Assembly: GCF_008014775.2 (NCBI RefSeq)
Contig: NZ_CP144914.1
Coordinates: 1,612,001 to 1,676,000 of the forward strand
Length of the DNA: 64,000 bases
DNA from: Alkalicoccus halolimnae
GTDB lineage: Bacteria > Bacillota > Bacilli > Bacillales > Salisediminibacteriaceae
Direction of reading: 5' to 3'
Shown: positions 47,412 to 56,139 of the stretch, piece after piece
Layout of the letters: each line of letters starts with the position of its first letter
How positions within the stretch are numbered: the first letter of the stretch is position 1
Program-made: the position numbers and the translations under genes
Notes under the pieces: model-generated
What the model saw: the letters and a program-made list of their open reading frames with translations, nothing else
What the model was told of the DNA's origin: nothing
The model's database searches: none

Positions 47412-47610
47412 AAACTTTACCAGAGACACTCTTGCAAAAGCCTTGCACCATGAAGCATGAAAATGGCCTTTTGCAGGAAGGAAACTTTCCCTCTATACAG
47501 GTGGAAGGATGTTCAAAAGAAGATCATCTTTATGAGAAGGCAGCCCCTGCTCTTTCTTTATTAACGAAAGCGCACCTTTATCTCTTATCAACTTTATTTT
47601 CAAGGTAGCC
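47412..47610 (+). repeat. Dispersed mosaic repeat, copy 4 (short, inside the transposon)
   Basis: Has the 5' block (CTTTACCAGAGACACTCTTGC, GAAAATGGCCTT, CTATACAGGTGGAAGGATG) and the 3' block (AACGAAAGCGCAC, ACTTTATTTTCAAGGTAGCC), but lacks the GC-rich hairpin block between them, about 150 bases. It lies between the lipoprotein gene and the end of the transposase gene. Confidence 0.85.
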
Positions 47611-47635
47611 TAGTAAAAATCCTTTGCGTTTAAAC

Positions 47636-49594
47636 TTACTGCATAAATATTATATCGTTTAAGCTGAATTTTTTATTGGTTATCCCTAATTGTTGAGCTG
47701 GTGTTTCCACGGTAGTTTTTCTGCCCGTTTTGGATTTGTAGGGCAAACAGAAGTTATAATAGGTGCGCAATATAGTCACAGCCATCTGTGCATAACGAGG
47801 GTTGAAGTTAGAGTAAATATAACTTTTGCCATCCCCACGAGCAGTTGTTAGAGGTCTTTCCAAAATAGATAATCTTCTACGTATGCTTTGGATAAAGGCG
47901 TTTATGGCATTGTCGTTCACATGGAGGATCATATTCGCAATGTCATTCGGTTCATATGCTGATAAGTCCGTTGTACAATCTACCCAACGAAAACCTCTAT
48001 CTGGAGTTCCCAACGGGTGTTCCATTCGATTAGCTGCATATTTTTTATGGGTTCCGCTTTTGGTTGTGATTTCCTTATGGAACTGGTGAGTGTGGAATCG
48101 TTCTTCTAATTGCAACAGGGCAAGTTTTCTTAATGACCTCGTATCGTAACCCATACGCCTTCCCCAAGTAATTAAATATTGCTGAGCAAGTTTAAATTCG
48201 TCATGAGCTTGTTTTTTCGATTTTGTTTTATCCGTTTGACAAAGAAAATGGTGAGCGTCAGACATCCTGAATTCCGTCGAGAACACACGAAAGAATGCTG
48301 TTGTGATCGAGTCATCTTGGTCAGTTATAAAACGCCATTCTGAAGCATTTACGAGCTGTTTGATGTGCCAAAAATGGGCAATACTAGTGTAAGAGGAGTT
48401 GACGTGTAATCCCTCGACATAGTTAGCTCTTCTTTCGACTTCAGATAGTTTTTTAAAATATTCTTCGTTTGTCTGCGTATCATTTTCAGCAGGAGGTTGA
48501 GGGTAATCCGAATACTTAGGGAAACGAGCATTTTTCTTTGCAAAATGGTTTAAGTGGTCATCTTTATACAGGAGAGTATCGAGAGCAATATCTCCAATTT
48601 CTATATTCCAATCGTAGGCTACATCCGCACGAAATACATACCTTGAAAAAACTTCAGCTGTAACCACGATACTCGTTGGGAATCTCGCTTCTTCTAGGTC
48701 ATCATATTGCTTTCCTCCCATTCCTTTTCTCCGAACATTATTTAAATAGTAAGTCATCTTATCGGTATTAAGCCACATTTCCTCGAAGGAGGTTTGTCGT
48801 AAAGGCGCCTTTTCATACCTTTCTAAAAATTCCAAACAACGCCGATATAGCCACTCTAATTTTTGGTAATAAGTTCCTCTTCCAATATCGAGTATCTCAC
48901 AGGTTCTCGTGACGGGGGTGCGATTCAACAAGAGCTTGGCAAAAGTAGGAACTATATCACTCTTTTGCTGATGATAAGTGATGGATTGTTTTCTGCTGGG
49001 CAACACATTCGTAAACTTCTTACAGTTTTTGCATTGATATCTTTGGGAATTCGATTTACTTTTCCCTCTCTTATAAAAGGTTTTCGAGTCATTGAAGGGG
49101 GTTGCTTCTTCAGTCAGACAGCCTCCCTTATGAAATTCATAATCTGGATCTATATCTTTAAGAGATTCTATGGCAGCCAGTCTAGCAATTTCTTCAACGA
49201 TGGACCAATTGGAATAAGTCTGTGTAGAACAACCTAGTACAGCACCGCTTTTTGGGTTTAACGGATCGGGATTGCATTTTAATGCTTTCCTATCACCTGT
49301 TCCCGTTAATTTGTATCTATTGGGCTTCCTCTTGACAGAGGTGAACTTTTCTTGGTGTAATCCCTTCCACTTACAGTAAGGGTCCGTACAGAAATTATAT
49401 TGAACTTGATAAGCTTGCCCCTTCCATTTAAAGTCGATTGGAACAAACAATGAATCCTTAAACTTCGTAGCGAACTTCTTAGATGTTAATAAAGGATAGA
49501 GTTCGTTCCTTGCTTTTATTTCCTCGCTTGAAATTGGAACTTCAATATGGACTATTGATTCATCTGGAGTTGCTAATCGTTTTAATTTAGCCAA
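47636..49594 (-). CDS. Large DDE-type transposase of unassigned family
   Basis: A 652-aa protein. The N-terminal part has cysteines at 69, 74, 107, 122, 159, 188 and 191, the last two in YQCKNCKKF, suggesting zinc ribbons. A helix-turn-helix-like region follows (RTPVTRTCEILDIGRGTYYQKLEWL, about 225-250). The catalytic core is plausible: Asp278 in LNTDKMTYYL, Asp425 in FITDQDDS, and Glu579 in LSILERPLTTA or Glu630 in TTVETPAQQLGI. YYNFCLPYKSK and TPAQ-LGI are typical ends of RNase H-fold transposases. The upstream small gene overlaps by eight bases. It is the only complete recombinase-like gene in the transposon. Confidence 0.78.
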   Translation of the reverse strand: MAKLKRLATPDESIVHIEVPISSEEIKARNELYPLLTSKKFATKFKDSLFVPIDFKWKGQAYQVQYNFCTDPYCKWKGLHQEKFTSVKRKPNRYKLTGTGDRKALKCNPDPLNPKSGAVLGCSTQTYSNWSIVEEIARLAAIESLKDIDPDYEFHKGGCLTEEATPFNDSKTFYKRGKSKSNSQRYQCKNCKKFTNVLPSRKQSITYHQQKSDIVPTFAKLLLNRTPVTRTCEILDIGRGTYYQKLEWLYRRCLEFLERYEKAPLRQTSFEEMWLNTDKMTYYLNNVRRKGMGGKQYDDLEEARFPTSIVVTAEVFSRYVFRADVAYDWNIEIGDIALDTLLYKDDHLNHFAKKNARFPKYSDYPQPPAENDTQTNEEYFKKLSEVERRANYVEGLHVNSSYTSIAHFWHIKQLVNASEWRFITDQDDSITTAFFRVFSTEFRMSDAHHFLCQTDKTKSKKQAHDEFKLAQQYLITWGRRMGYDTRSLRKLALLQLEERFHTHQFHKEITTKSGTHKKYAANRMEHPLGTPDRGFRWVDCTTDLSAYEPNDIANMILHVNDNAINAFIQSIRRRLSILERPLTTARGDGKSYIYSNFNPRYAQMAVTILRTYYNFCLPYKSKTGRKTTVETPAQQLGITNKKFSLNDIIFMQ

Positions 49595-49838
49595 TTGACT
49601 CCTCCTTCACGACATCTTCTATATCCAGTTGTTTTACGATCCTTTTCTTGTTCCGCTTATTCGAAATCCACTCTATAAAATGTTCATCTTTCAAAATGTT
49701 TTTAAGGAAGGTATCTACGACTTCGCTTTCGGTGTATTCCGTGTACTCAGCATAGTATTTTACAATTGCTCTAGCCTGTTCGGATAATTTCCAATTCACT
49801 GGCTCGGCGTTCTTTTTTTTCGGTTTGATAAAATCCAT
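49587..49838 (-). CDS. Small partner protein encoded upstream of the transposase
   Basis: An 83-aa protein from ATG 49838 (MDFIKPKKKNAEPVNWKLSEQARAIVKYYAEYTEYTESEVVDTFLKNILKDEHFIEWISNKRNKKRIVKQL). The ribbon-helix-helix-like strand-helix-helix pattern (VNWKLSEQARAIVKYYAEYTEYTESEVVDTFLKNIL) suggests DNA binding. It overlaps the transposase start by eight bases, so the two are probably translated together. AAGGTGG lies ten bases before the ATG; the longer frame to 49880 lacks a site. Its role may be repression, end recognition or target choice; none is shown by the sequence. Confidence 0.68.
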   Translation of the reverse strand: MDFIKPKKKNAEPVNWKLSEQARAIVKYYAEYTEYTESEVVDTFLKNILKDEHFIEWISNKRNKKRIVKQLDIEDVVKEESIG

Positions 49839-50081
49839 CCATTTCCACCACCTTACTATATGTAATACCATATTTAACAACCCATTTTAAGGCCAAATTA
49901 TTAGCACTCGTTTTAACAGCAACTTTAACAAGTGACTATGATCCAGCAGTCACTTGTGATTTACTAGGTGATTTCCCATGCTAATTTCGTTGTTAAAGCC
50001 TCATAAATATTGATATATCAACAAAAGAAAACAAGCTAAACCATGAGCGATTTAGCTTGTTAAATGACCTTCTATTTTTAA
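49839..50081 (-). promoter_or_regulatory. Leader and control region of the transposase unit
   Basis: This 240-base gene-free stretch holds three inverted repeats: ACAAGTGACT/AGTCACTTGT (49928-49957), the 12-base palindrome TTGATATATCAA (about 50010-50021) and ACAAGCTAAA/TTTAGCTTGT (50031-50060). They may be operators, transposase sites or insulators. No single promoter stands out. Confidence 0.45.
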
Positions 50082-50108
50082 TTTTGTACTCCAAAACTGA
50101 ACCCGTTA
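50082..50108 (-). repeat. Right terminal inverted repeat of the transposon
   Basis: A 27-bp sequence perfectly complementary to the left end at 45601-45627, followed by the second GGCATAAAG target duplication (50109-50117). Confidence 0.95.
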
Positions 50109-50135
50109 GGCATAAAGCCGGCTCCTTTTTTTGTT

Positions 50136-50225
50136 TTAGAAATAAGAAACTCCCATGAGTGCTGTCCCTAAAAACATAACGATAATCATCATATATACGA
50201 TCGCTTTACGAAACTTACGAGGCAT
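50136..50225 (-). CDS. prli42: Prli42-like stressosome-associated small membrane protein
   Basis: A 29-codon gene: MPRKFRKAIVYMMIIV followed by MFLGTALMGVSYF. A basic N-terminus leads into one hydrophobic helix. GAGGAGGGAAAAGT precedes the ATG on the minus strand, one of the best ribosome binding sites in the area. Size and pattern match Prli42, the miniprotein that anchors the stressosome at the membrane in Listeria and relatives. Its terminator began right after the stop codon and is now split by the transposon, so its transcript would run into the element's right end. Confidence 0.75.
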   Translation of the reverse strand: MPRKFRKAIVYMMIIVMFLGTALMGVSYF

Positions 50226-50353
50226 ACTTTTCCCTCCTCAAATGATCTGCTGTTACCATTTTAGCTTGAAATCAAGTAGTTTTCAAGAGTATGGGAAGAG
50301 TCGGGGCTCCTGTGATATAATAAACTTGTATTTCATTGCAGAAGGAGGTACTT

Positions 50354-51997
50354 ATGGAAGAATTTAGAGAGGCTTATGAAACTTGGCAGAAACAAGTACA
50401 GAAACAGCTTGAAAGAAAACCGGAGAGAAAAACAACGTTCCAAACAGGATCCCAGCTGGACGTAGAACGCGTGTATTTCCCCGAGAATATTGATAACGCT
50501 TACATAAAAGACCTTGGTTTTCCGGGTGAGTATCCTTATACGAGAGGGATTCGTAATACGATGTACCGCGGACAGCTTTGGACAATGAGGCAGTATGCCG
50601 GTTTCGGTTCAGCTGAGGAAACGAATCAGAGGTTCCGCTATTTACTTGATCAAGGTCAGACCGGTTTGTCTGTAGCTTTTGACCTTCCGACTCAGATAGG
50701 CTATGACTCGGATGATCCGATGTCTCTTGGGGAAGTAGGGAAGGTTGGTGTAGCTATAGATTCTCTTGAAGATATGGAGCTTCTTTTTGACCAGATTTCA
50801 CTTGGTGAAGTCAGTACATCTATGACAATTAATGCCCCTGCAGCAGTGCTGCTGGCAATGTACATTGCTGTAGCAGAAAAACAGGGAGTTAAACCTGAAA
50901 AGATAAGAGGAACAATTCAAAACGATATTTTGAAAGAATATATTGCCCGTGGAACTTATATTTACCCGCCTAAACAGTCGATGCGCTTAATAACGGATAT
51001 ATTTGCCTACTGCAGTAAGGAAGCTCCCTCGTTTAATACGATAAGTATCAGTGGTTATCATATCAGGGAGGCTGGTTCTACGGCTGTCCAGGAACTCGCT
51101 TTTACTATTGCTAATGCAATAGCCTACGTGGAGGCTGCACTTGAAGCGGGACTTGATATTGATGAATTCGGTCCCCGGCTTGCATTCTTCTTTAACGGAC
51201 ACAATGATTTTTTCGAAGAAGCAGCTAAGTTCCGTGCTGCAAGAAGAATGTGGGCAAAATTAATGAGAGAAAGATTCGGCGCCAAAAAACAAAAAAGCGA
51301 ACAGATGCGCTTTCATACGCAGGTGGCGGGCTCTACTCTAACTGCCCAGCAGCCCGAAAACAATGTCGTTAGAGTGGCGCTTCAGGCAATGGCTGCCGTT
51401 CTGGGCGGCACACAGAGTCTTCACACTAATTCGAAAGATGAAGCACTCTCACTCCCTACAGAAGACAGTGCGAGAATTGCTCTGAGAACCCAGCAGATCA
51501 TCGCTCATGAGACAGGAGCAGCTAATACCATTGATCCACTGGGCGGCTCTTATTTTGTAGAGGAACTCACGGACAAGCTGGAAAGAGAAGCATTCCGTTA
51601 CATCGATCATATTGAGGAACTGGGCGGTGCAGTGCAGGCTGTAGAAAAACAGTACATGCAGAGGGAGATCCATCGCGCTGCATACGATGCTCAGAAGCGT
51701 CTGGAAAAAGAAGAGGATATCGTGGTAGGCGTCAATAAATTTCAGGCCGGAGAAGAACAGGCGCCCGATTTATTAAAAGTCGACGATACGTTCGTCAAAG
51801 AGCAGTTAAGAAGGTTAACCGCTCTTCGGGAAAATAGAGATCAGCAGCAGGTTGATGATCTGCTCGAACGTCTGAAGCAGGCGGCTCAAACAGACGAAAA
51901 TCTTATGTATATTATTGTGGAAGCAGTAAAAGCCTATGCTACAGTTGGAGAAATCTGCCATGCACTGCGAAGTGTATTCGGAGAATATACGTCTTAG
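50354..51997 (+). CDS. mcmA: Methylmalonyl-CoA mutase, large (catalytic) subunit
   Basis: TIM-barrel subunit of a B12-dependent acyl-CoA mutase. The 547-aa protein (ATG 50354 after GAAGGAGG) has [34 protein letters not shown], the substrate region [58 protein letters not shown] and [13 protein letters not shown]. It stops before the B12-binding domain, which is encoded separately by the next gene. The tyrosine-rich region near the start (YPYTRG) suits methylmalonyl- rather than isobutyryl-CoA mutase, but specificity is not proven. Confidence 0.93.
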   Translation: MEEFREAYETWQKQVQKQLERKPERKTTFQTGSQLDVERVYFPENIDNAYIKDLGFPGEYPYTRGIRNTMYRGQLWTMRQYAGFGSAEETNQRFRYLLDQGQTGLSVAFDLPTQIGYDSDDPMSLGEVGKVGVAIDSLEDMELLFDQISLGEVSTSMTINAPAAVLLAMYIAVAEKQGVKPEKIRGTIQNDILKEYIARGTYIYPPKQSMRLITDIFAYCSKEAPSFNTISISGYHIREAGSTAVQELAFTIANAIAYVEAALEAGLDIDEFGPRLAFFFNGHNDFFEEAAKFRAARRMWAKLMRERFGAKKQKSEQMRFHTQVAGSTLTAQQPENNVVRVALQAMAAVLGGTQSLHTNSKDEALSLPTEDSARIALRTQQIIAHETGAANTIDPLGGSYFVEELTDKLEREAFRYIDHIEELGGAVQAVEKQYMQREIHRAAYDAQKRLEKEEDIVVGVNKFQAGEEQAPDLLKVDDTFVKEQLRRLTALRENRDQQQVDDLLERLKQAAQTDENLMYIIVEAVKAYATVGEICHALRSVFGEYTS

Positions 51998-52013
51998 AGG
52001 GGAGTCAGTAATC

Positions 52014-52862
52014 ATGGAACGAATTCGCGTACTAATAGCCAAACCCGGTCTGGATGGGCATGATAGAGGCGCTCTCGTCATTTCACAGGCTTTGAGGGAT
52101 GCGGGAATGGAAGTAATTTATACAGGGCTTCGCCAGTCACCTGAGCAGATAGTCAGAGCTGCGGTCCAGGAGGATGTGGACGTTATAGGCCTATCCAGCC
52201 TCTCCGGTGCTCATAACGTCCTGTTTCCAGCAGTAGTGAAGCAGCTTAAAGAAAACGAGGCAGAGGATGTTATCGTCATCGGCGGAGGAGTTATCCCCGT
52301 ACAGGATATAGCGGTACTTGAAAAAGAAGGGGTTCAGAAAATTTTCACTCCCGGGACCCCTACCGGTCTCATATCTGCCTATATTGAAGAAGCTGTAAAA
52401 GGAGCACGCGGGGAAGAAACAAAACTGTTTCAAAAACCGCAGGGTGTGGATCATATAGGAATAGCTGTTACCTCCATAGATGAAACTGCCTCTTTTTACC
52501 GTACACATTTCCAGCTCGAACTCGAAGAAGTTGTAGAAGTACCGGAGCAGGGGGTAAGAGTAGCTTTTCTCCCAATGGGAAATATCACTCTTGAGCTCCT
52601 TGAACCTATGGGTGAAAAGAGTCCTGTGCAGAAATTTATAGATAAAAAGGGACCTGGACTTCATCATGTGGCCGTCGCCGTTAATAACATACAGGACAGG
52701 CTTACGCAGATGAAACGCTCTGGAGTAACTCTTATTGATGAAGAGCCTAAAACCGGAGCCAGGGGGCATCCGATAGCTTTTCTCCATCCTGAATCCACCC
52801 ATGGAAGTCTGCTTGAGCTTGTTGAAAAGAAGGAGGAAGAAACTGATGGACATGTACGATAA
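52014..52862 (+). CDS. Fusion: mutase B12-binding subunit plus methylmalonyl-CoA epimerase
   Basis: A 282-aa protein with two parts. Residues 1-132 are a cobalamin-binding domain: PGLDGHDRG supplies the D-x-H-x2-G motif (Asp14, His16, Gly19), with [10 protein letters not shown] and VIGGGVIP around the cofactor tail. Residues 143-275 are a VOC-fold epimerase, [38 protein letters not shown] and LLELVEK, with likely metal ligands His147, Glu195, His217/218 and Glu268. Usually these are separate genes. ATG 52014 follows AGAGGGGAG; the longer frame from 51936 overlaps mcmA. It overlaps the next gene by 17 bases. Confidence 0.9.
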   Translation: MERIRVLIAKPGLDGHDRGALVISQALRDAGMEVIYTGLRQSPEQIVRAAVQEDVDVIGLSSLSGAHNVLFPAVVKQLKENEAEDVIVIGGGVIPVQDIAVLEKEGVQKIFTPGTPTGLISAYIEEAVKGARGEETKLFQKPQGVDHIGIAVTSIDETASFYRTHFQLELEEVVEVPEQGVRVAFLPMGNITLELLEPMGEKSPVQKFIDKKGPGLHHVAVAVNNIQDRLTQMKRSGVTLIDEEPKTGARGHPIAFLHPESTHGSLLELVEKKEEETDGHVR

Positions 52863-54393
52863 ACTCAGTGAATTATACGATAAACGCCGGCGTGTAGAAA
52901 TGGGAGGCGGAGATAAAAGACGAGAGAAGCAGCACGAAAAAGGGAAGCTCACTGCCAGGGAACGAATAGATATTCTTGTAGATAACGAAACGTTTGTTGA
53001 ACTGCAGCCTTTTATTGAACATCGTTTCGACGAAGAAGGCATGGAAAAAGGATCAGCACCAGGTGAAGGAGTCGTCACCGGCTACGGGAACGTCAATGGA
53101 AGGAAAATTTTTCTTTTTGCCCAGGACTTTACCGTTTATGGCGGGGCATTGGGGGAAATGCATGCGAAAAAGATTGCTAATGTAATGGATCTTGCAGCGA
53201 AAAACAAAGCGCCATTTATTGGATTAAATGATTCAGGTGGAGCAAGAATTCAGGAAGGAGTTCTTTCTCTTGATGGGTACGGACAGGTTTTTTACCGTAA
53301 TGCGATCTATTCCGGGGTAATTCCACAGATTTCGGTGATCCTGGGTCCTTGTGCGGGAGGAGCCGTTTATTCCCCGGCCATTACTGATTTTGTTTTTATG
53401 GTGGAAAAAACGAGCCAGATGTTTATTACAGGACCAAAAGTTATCGAAACGGTCACTGGAGAAAAGATTTCTTCAGAAGCACTCGGTGGCGCGAAGGTCC
53501 ATGGTTCAAAAAGTGGAAATGCCCATTTTTCCGCTCCCACTGAAGAAGCGGCTTTAAACGAAGTAAGAAATCTGCTTTCCTATCTGCCACAGCACGAAGG
53601 AGAAGATCCACCGGAAAAGAATTATTACAAAAAGGATGAATTTCTTTACGATTTACTTGATATTATTCCGACTGATCCAAGCCGCCCCTATGATGTGAGA
53701 AAAGTCATTAAAGAAACAGCAGACGAAAATTCATTTTTGGAAGTTCAAAAGGATTTCGCAAAAAATGCTGTGGTCGGTTTTGCAAGAATTGGCGGTCAGC
53801 CGGCGGGTATCATTGCCAATCAGCCGAAAGTGATGGCAGGAGGCCTGGATATAGACTCTTCCGATAAAATTGCCAGATTTATTCGTTTTTGTGACAGCTT
53901 TCGTATCCCTTTAATTACATTCGAGGATGTGACAGGCTTTCTGCCGGGTGTACAGCAGGAGCATGGAGGAATTATCCGTCATGGCGCCAAAATTCTTTAT
54001 GCTTATTCAGAAGCGACGGTTCCTAAAATTACAGTCATTACCCGTAAGGCATACGGAGGAGCCTATGTGGCATTAAACAGTAAATCCATTGGAGCGGATA
54101 TTGTCTACGCCTGGCCGAATGCAGAGATTGCCGTTATGGGGCCGCATGGAGCGGCAAATGTTATATTCGCCCGTGAAATAAGTGAAAGTGATAACCCGGA
54201 AAAAACGAGAGAGGAGAAAATAGAGCTGTACAGAGAAAAATTTGCTAATCCCTACATCGCAGCAGCAAACGGCATGGTTGATGATGTAATTGACCCGAGG
54301 GAAACGCGCCAGAAATTAATGGAAAGCCTGGACATGCTCAAGTATAAGTCAGAGCAGCGTCCACACAAAAAGCACGGCAATATTCCTCTTTAA
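52846..54393 (+). CDS. yqjD: Acyl-CoA (propionyl-CoA) carboxylase beta subunit, YqjD-like
   Basis: Carboxyltransferase subunit that moves CO2 from biotin to propionyl-CoA to give methylmalonyl-CoA. The 515-aa protein has two crotonase-like halves with [79 protein letters not shown] and [13 protein letters not shown] 52846 follows AAGGAGGAAG. Together with the mutase and epimerase it could interconvert propionyl-CoA and succinyl-CoA. No dedicated biotin-bearing alpha subunit is in the window. Confidence 0.93.
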   Translation: MDMYDKLSELYDKRRRVEMGGGDKRREKQHEKGKLTARERIDILVDNETFVELQPFIEHRFDEEGMEKGSAPGEGVVTGYGNVNGRKIFLFAQDFTVYGGALGEMHAKKIANVMDLAAKNKAPFIGLNDSGGARIQEGVLSLDGYGQVFYRNAIYSGVIPQISVILGPCAGGAVYSPAITDFVFMVEKTSQMFITGPKVIETVTGEKISSEALGGAKVHGSKSGNAHFSAPTEEAALNEVRNLLSYLPQHEGEDPPEKNYYKKDEFLYDLLDIIPTDPSRPYDVRKVIKETADENSFLEVQKDFAKNAVVGFARIGGQPAGIIANQPKVMAGGLDIDSSDKIARFIRFCDSFRIPLITFEDVTGFLPGVQQEHGGIIRHGAKILYAYSEATVPKITVITRKAYGGAYVALNSKSIGADIVYAWPNAEIAVMGPHGAANVIFAREISESDNPEKTREEKIELYREKFANPYIAAANGMVDDVIDPRETRQKLMESLDMLKYKSEQRPHKKHGNIPL

Positions 54394-54447
54394 CCCGTTT
54401 GATTATGGTACAATCATCAGCGTACATAATGAAGGAGGGAACACATT

Positions 54448-55560
54448 GTGAATGAAAAACGGCTGTTGGATGAATTTTTAGAACTTGTAAAGGTAGATTC
54501 AGAAACGAAATATGAGCGTGAAATAGCAGACGTTCTGATTGGTAAATTTGAGGCCCTCGGGCTAAAGGTCACGGAGGATGACTCCAGCACCAGGACAGGT
54601 CACGGAGCTGGTAACCTGATTGTTACATGGGAAGGCACTGCAGAAGCGGACCCAATTTATTTTACTTCCCATATGGATACTGTGGTTCCCGGACTCGGGG
54701 TCAATCCTGAAGTGCGCAACGGTTATGTATACTCCGACGGGACTACCGTACTTGGAGCGGATGATAAAGCTGGTATTGCAGCCATGATGGAGGCAGTCCG
54801 TTCGATTCAGGAAGAAGAAAAAAAGCACGGGAAAGTCCAGTTTGTTATAACAGTAGGAGAGGAATCAGGCCTTGCAGGAGCGAGAGAACTCGATGTGAAC
54901 CTGGTAGAGGCTTCTTATGGATATGCGCTGGACAGTGATGGTTCTGTAGGTGAAATTGTTACTGCTGCTCCAAATCAATCAAAAATTTACGCGACCGTAC
55001 ATGGAAAAAAAGCTCATGCGGGCGTAGCACCCGAAAAAGGGGTTTCCGCCATAACGGCAGCTTCAAAAGCTATTGCACGGATGCCTCTCGGGAGAATCGA
55101 TGGGGAAACGACTGCAAACATTGGAAGAATCGAAGGAGGAAGTCAGACGAATATAGTCTGTGACAAAGTAGAAATTACGGCAGAAGCAAGATCGCTCGTC
55201 AAAGAAAAAATGAATGAGCAGACGAAAAAAATGAAATCAGCTTTTACGGAAGCATCAGAAGAAATGGGAGCTTCGGCAGAGGTAAAGATTCAGGCAGTAT
55301 ATCCCGGCTTCAAACAGTCAGAAGATGATGAAGTAGTAGCTGCAGCAAAGCGGGCAGTGGGAAATATTGGACTTGAACCGCGGCTGAAGCAGAGTGGGGG
55401 AGGCAGTGATGCAAATATTATTGCCGGGCACGGGATCCCTACTGTAAATTTAGCTGTAGGATATGAAGACATTCATACTACTAACGAACGAATGCCTGTT
55501 TCAGAATTGATAAAGCTGAGTGAACTAGTAAAGGAAATAATACATGAAGTGAAAAAATAA
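54448..55560 (+). CDS. yqjE: M20-family peptidase, PepT-like (YqjE)
   Basis: A 370-aa zinc peptidase of the PepT/aminoacylase family. Metal-site motifs are visible: FTSHMDTVVPG (His, Asp), GADDKAGIAAMMEAV (bridging Asp), GEESGLAGA (catalytic Glu-Glu) and YALDSDG (Asp). The dimerisation domain lies in the middle (HGKKAHAGVAPEKGVSAI) and HTTNERMP near the end gives a further His. GTG 54448 follows GAAGGAGGG. It corresponds to B. subtilis yqjE, and its substrates are unknown. Confidence 0.9.
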   Translation: MNEKRLLDEFLELVKVDSETKYEREIADVLIGKFEALGLKVTEDDSSTRTGHGAGNLIVTWEGTAEADPIYFTSHMDTVVPGLGVNPEVRNGYVYSDGTTVLGADDKAGIAAMMEAVRSIQEEEKKHGKVQFVITVGEESGLAGARELDVNLVEASYGYALDSDGSVGEIVTAAPNQSKIYATVHGKKAHAGVAPEKGVSAITAASKAIARMPLGRIDGETTANIGRIEGGSQTNIVCDKVEITAEARSLVKEKMNEQTKKMKSAFTEASEEMGASAEVKIQAVYPGFKQSEDDEVVAAAKRAVGNIGLEPRLKQSGGGSDANIIAGHGIPTVNLAVGYEDIHTTNERMPVSELIKLSELVKEIIHEVKK

Positions 55561-55564
55561 GAAA

Positions 55565-55593
55565 AGGGCTGCCCCGATTTTCCGGGACAGCCC
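55565..55593. terminator. Terminator after yqjE
   Basis: GGGCTGCCCCGA and TCCGGGACAGCCC pair with one mismatch around a short loop; there is no long T-run, so strength is uncertain. Confidence 0.6.
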
Positions 55594-55611
55594 ATTCCTG
55601 TCTGCGGGCAG

Positions 55612-55809
55612 CTACTGGAGCAGGGAGGCAGGTTCGATCCTCCCGAACTCTAATGATTCAAGAATGATTTCTTCTGAGTGGCCGAGTGTAGAAGCAAGTT
55701 GTCGAATCGTAGGTGATGGCCTCTTGTGTCTTTCATATTCATTTAACAGCTCAAGCACAAGAAAGAGTACAGACTGGTAAGTATAAAACTGGTTTTGTAC
55801 AAGCGTCAT
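55612..55809 (-). CDS. Small protein with a sigma-factor region 3-like helix-turn-helix
   Basis: A 65-aa protein, MTLVQNQFYTYQSVLFLVLELLNEYERHKRPSPTIRQLASTLGHSEEIILESLEFGRIEP. The part RPSPTIRQLASTLGHSEEIILESLE resembles the region 3 domain of alternative sigma factors. No other sigma regions are present, so it is not a sigma factor itself. AAAGGTGG precedes the ATG on the minus strand. A role as a small DNA- or polymerase-binding regulator is a guess. Confidence 0.65.
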   Translation of the reverse strand: MTLVQNQFYTYQSVLFLVLELLNEYERHKRPSPTIRQLASTLGHSEEIILESLEFGRIEPASLLQ

Positions 55810-56139
55810 CTATAACGACCACCTTTCTTAATTCATTTCTATTCTAACATAATCAGGAAGTTGATTACGAGACTATTTTTTGATTTTTGTGACTTTTATA
55901 TAAAGATAAAGACTGAATATACTGTTGACATTCCCTTTTATATTTGCTGAATCTTGACTGTGTTTAAATTTCGTTTACCTTCATAAACATAGAGGAAGGC
56001 TCCTTTTGCCTCATCATTTGCGAAGAAACTAATACAGTCACCTTTAAAAACTGCTGATTTTTTACAGAATATTTTGTCTGAATACTGACTTGATTTATTT
56101 ATTAACTGGAATCTATTTTTAAAATCAGGAGGGAAGACC
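55810..56139. other. AT-rich gap upstream of dinB
   Basis: No gene is supported. A 67-codon minus-strand frame spans 55938-56141 but has no ribosome binding site and starts inside dinB. TTGACA (about 55924) followed by TTTATATTTG could be a promoter, but no LexA box was found. The dinB ribosome binding site CAGGAGGGAAG lies at its end. Confidence 0.5.

Larger units (their letters stand above)
45601..50108. mobile_element. 4.5-kb transposon with 27-bp perfect terminal inverted repeats and 9-bp target duplication
   Basis: The left end (45601-45627, starting TAACGGGTTCAG) is the exact reverse complement of the right end (50082-50108, finishing CTGAACCCGTTA). Both sides carry the direct duplication GGCATAAAG, at 45592-45600 and 50109-50117. 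The element lies in the loop of a terminator whose arms now flank it. Inside are a membrane-protein gene, a deleted IS1595-like remnant, a lipoprotein gene, copy 4 of the dispersed repeat, and a leftward two-gene unit with a DDE-type transposase. Hairpins lie near both ends (45691-45726 and 50031-50060). Boundaries are seen directly; that the element moved recently is inferred from the perfect repeats. Confidence 0.93.

Noticed and set aside
45601..50108. Reading the element as a Tn7- or Tn3-like transposon
   Set aside because: Tn3 elements make 5-bp duplications and carry a resolvase and a transposase near 1000 aa; Tn7-like elements need TnsA/B/C. Here the duplication is 9 bp and only one transposase plus a small partner is present.
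50155..50367. 70-codon plus-strand frame before the mutase gene
   Set aside because: It is antisense to the well-supported prli42 gene and lacks a ribosome binding site.
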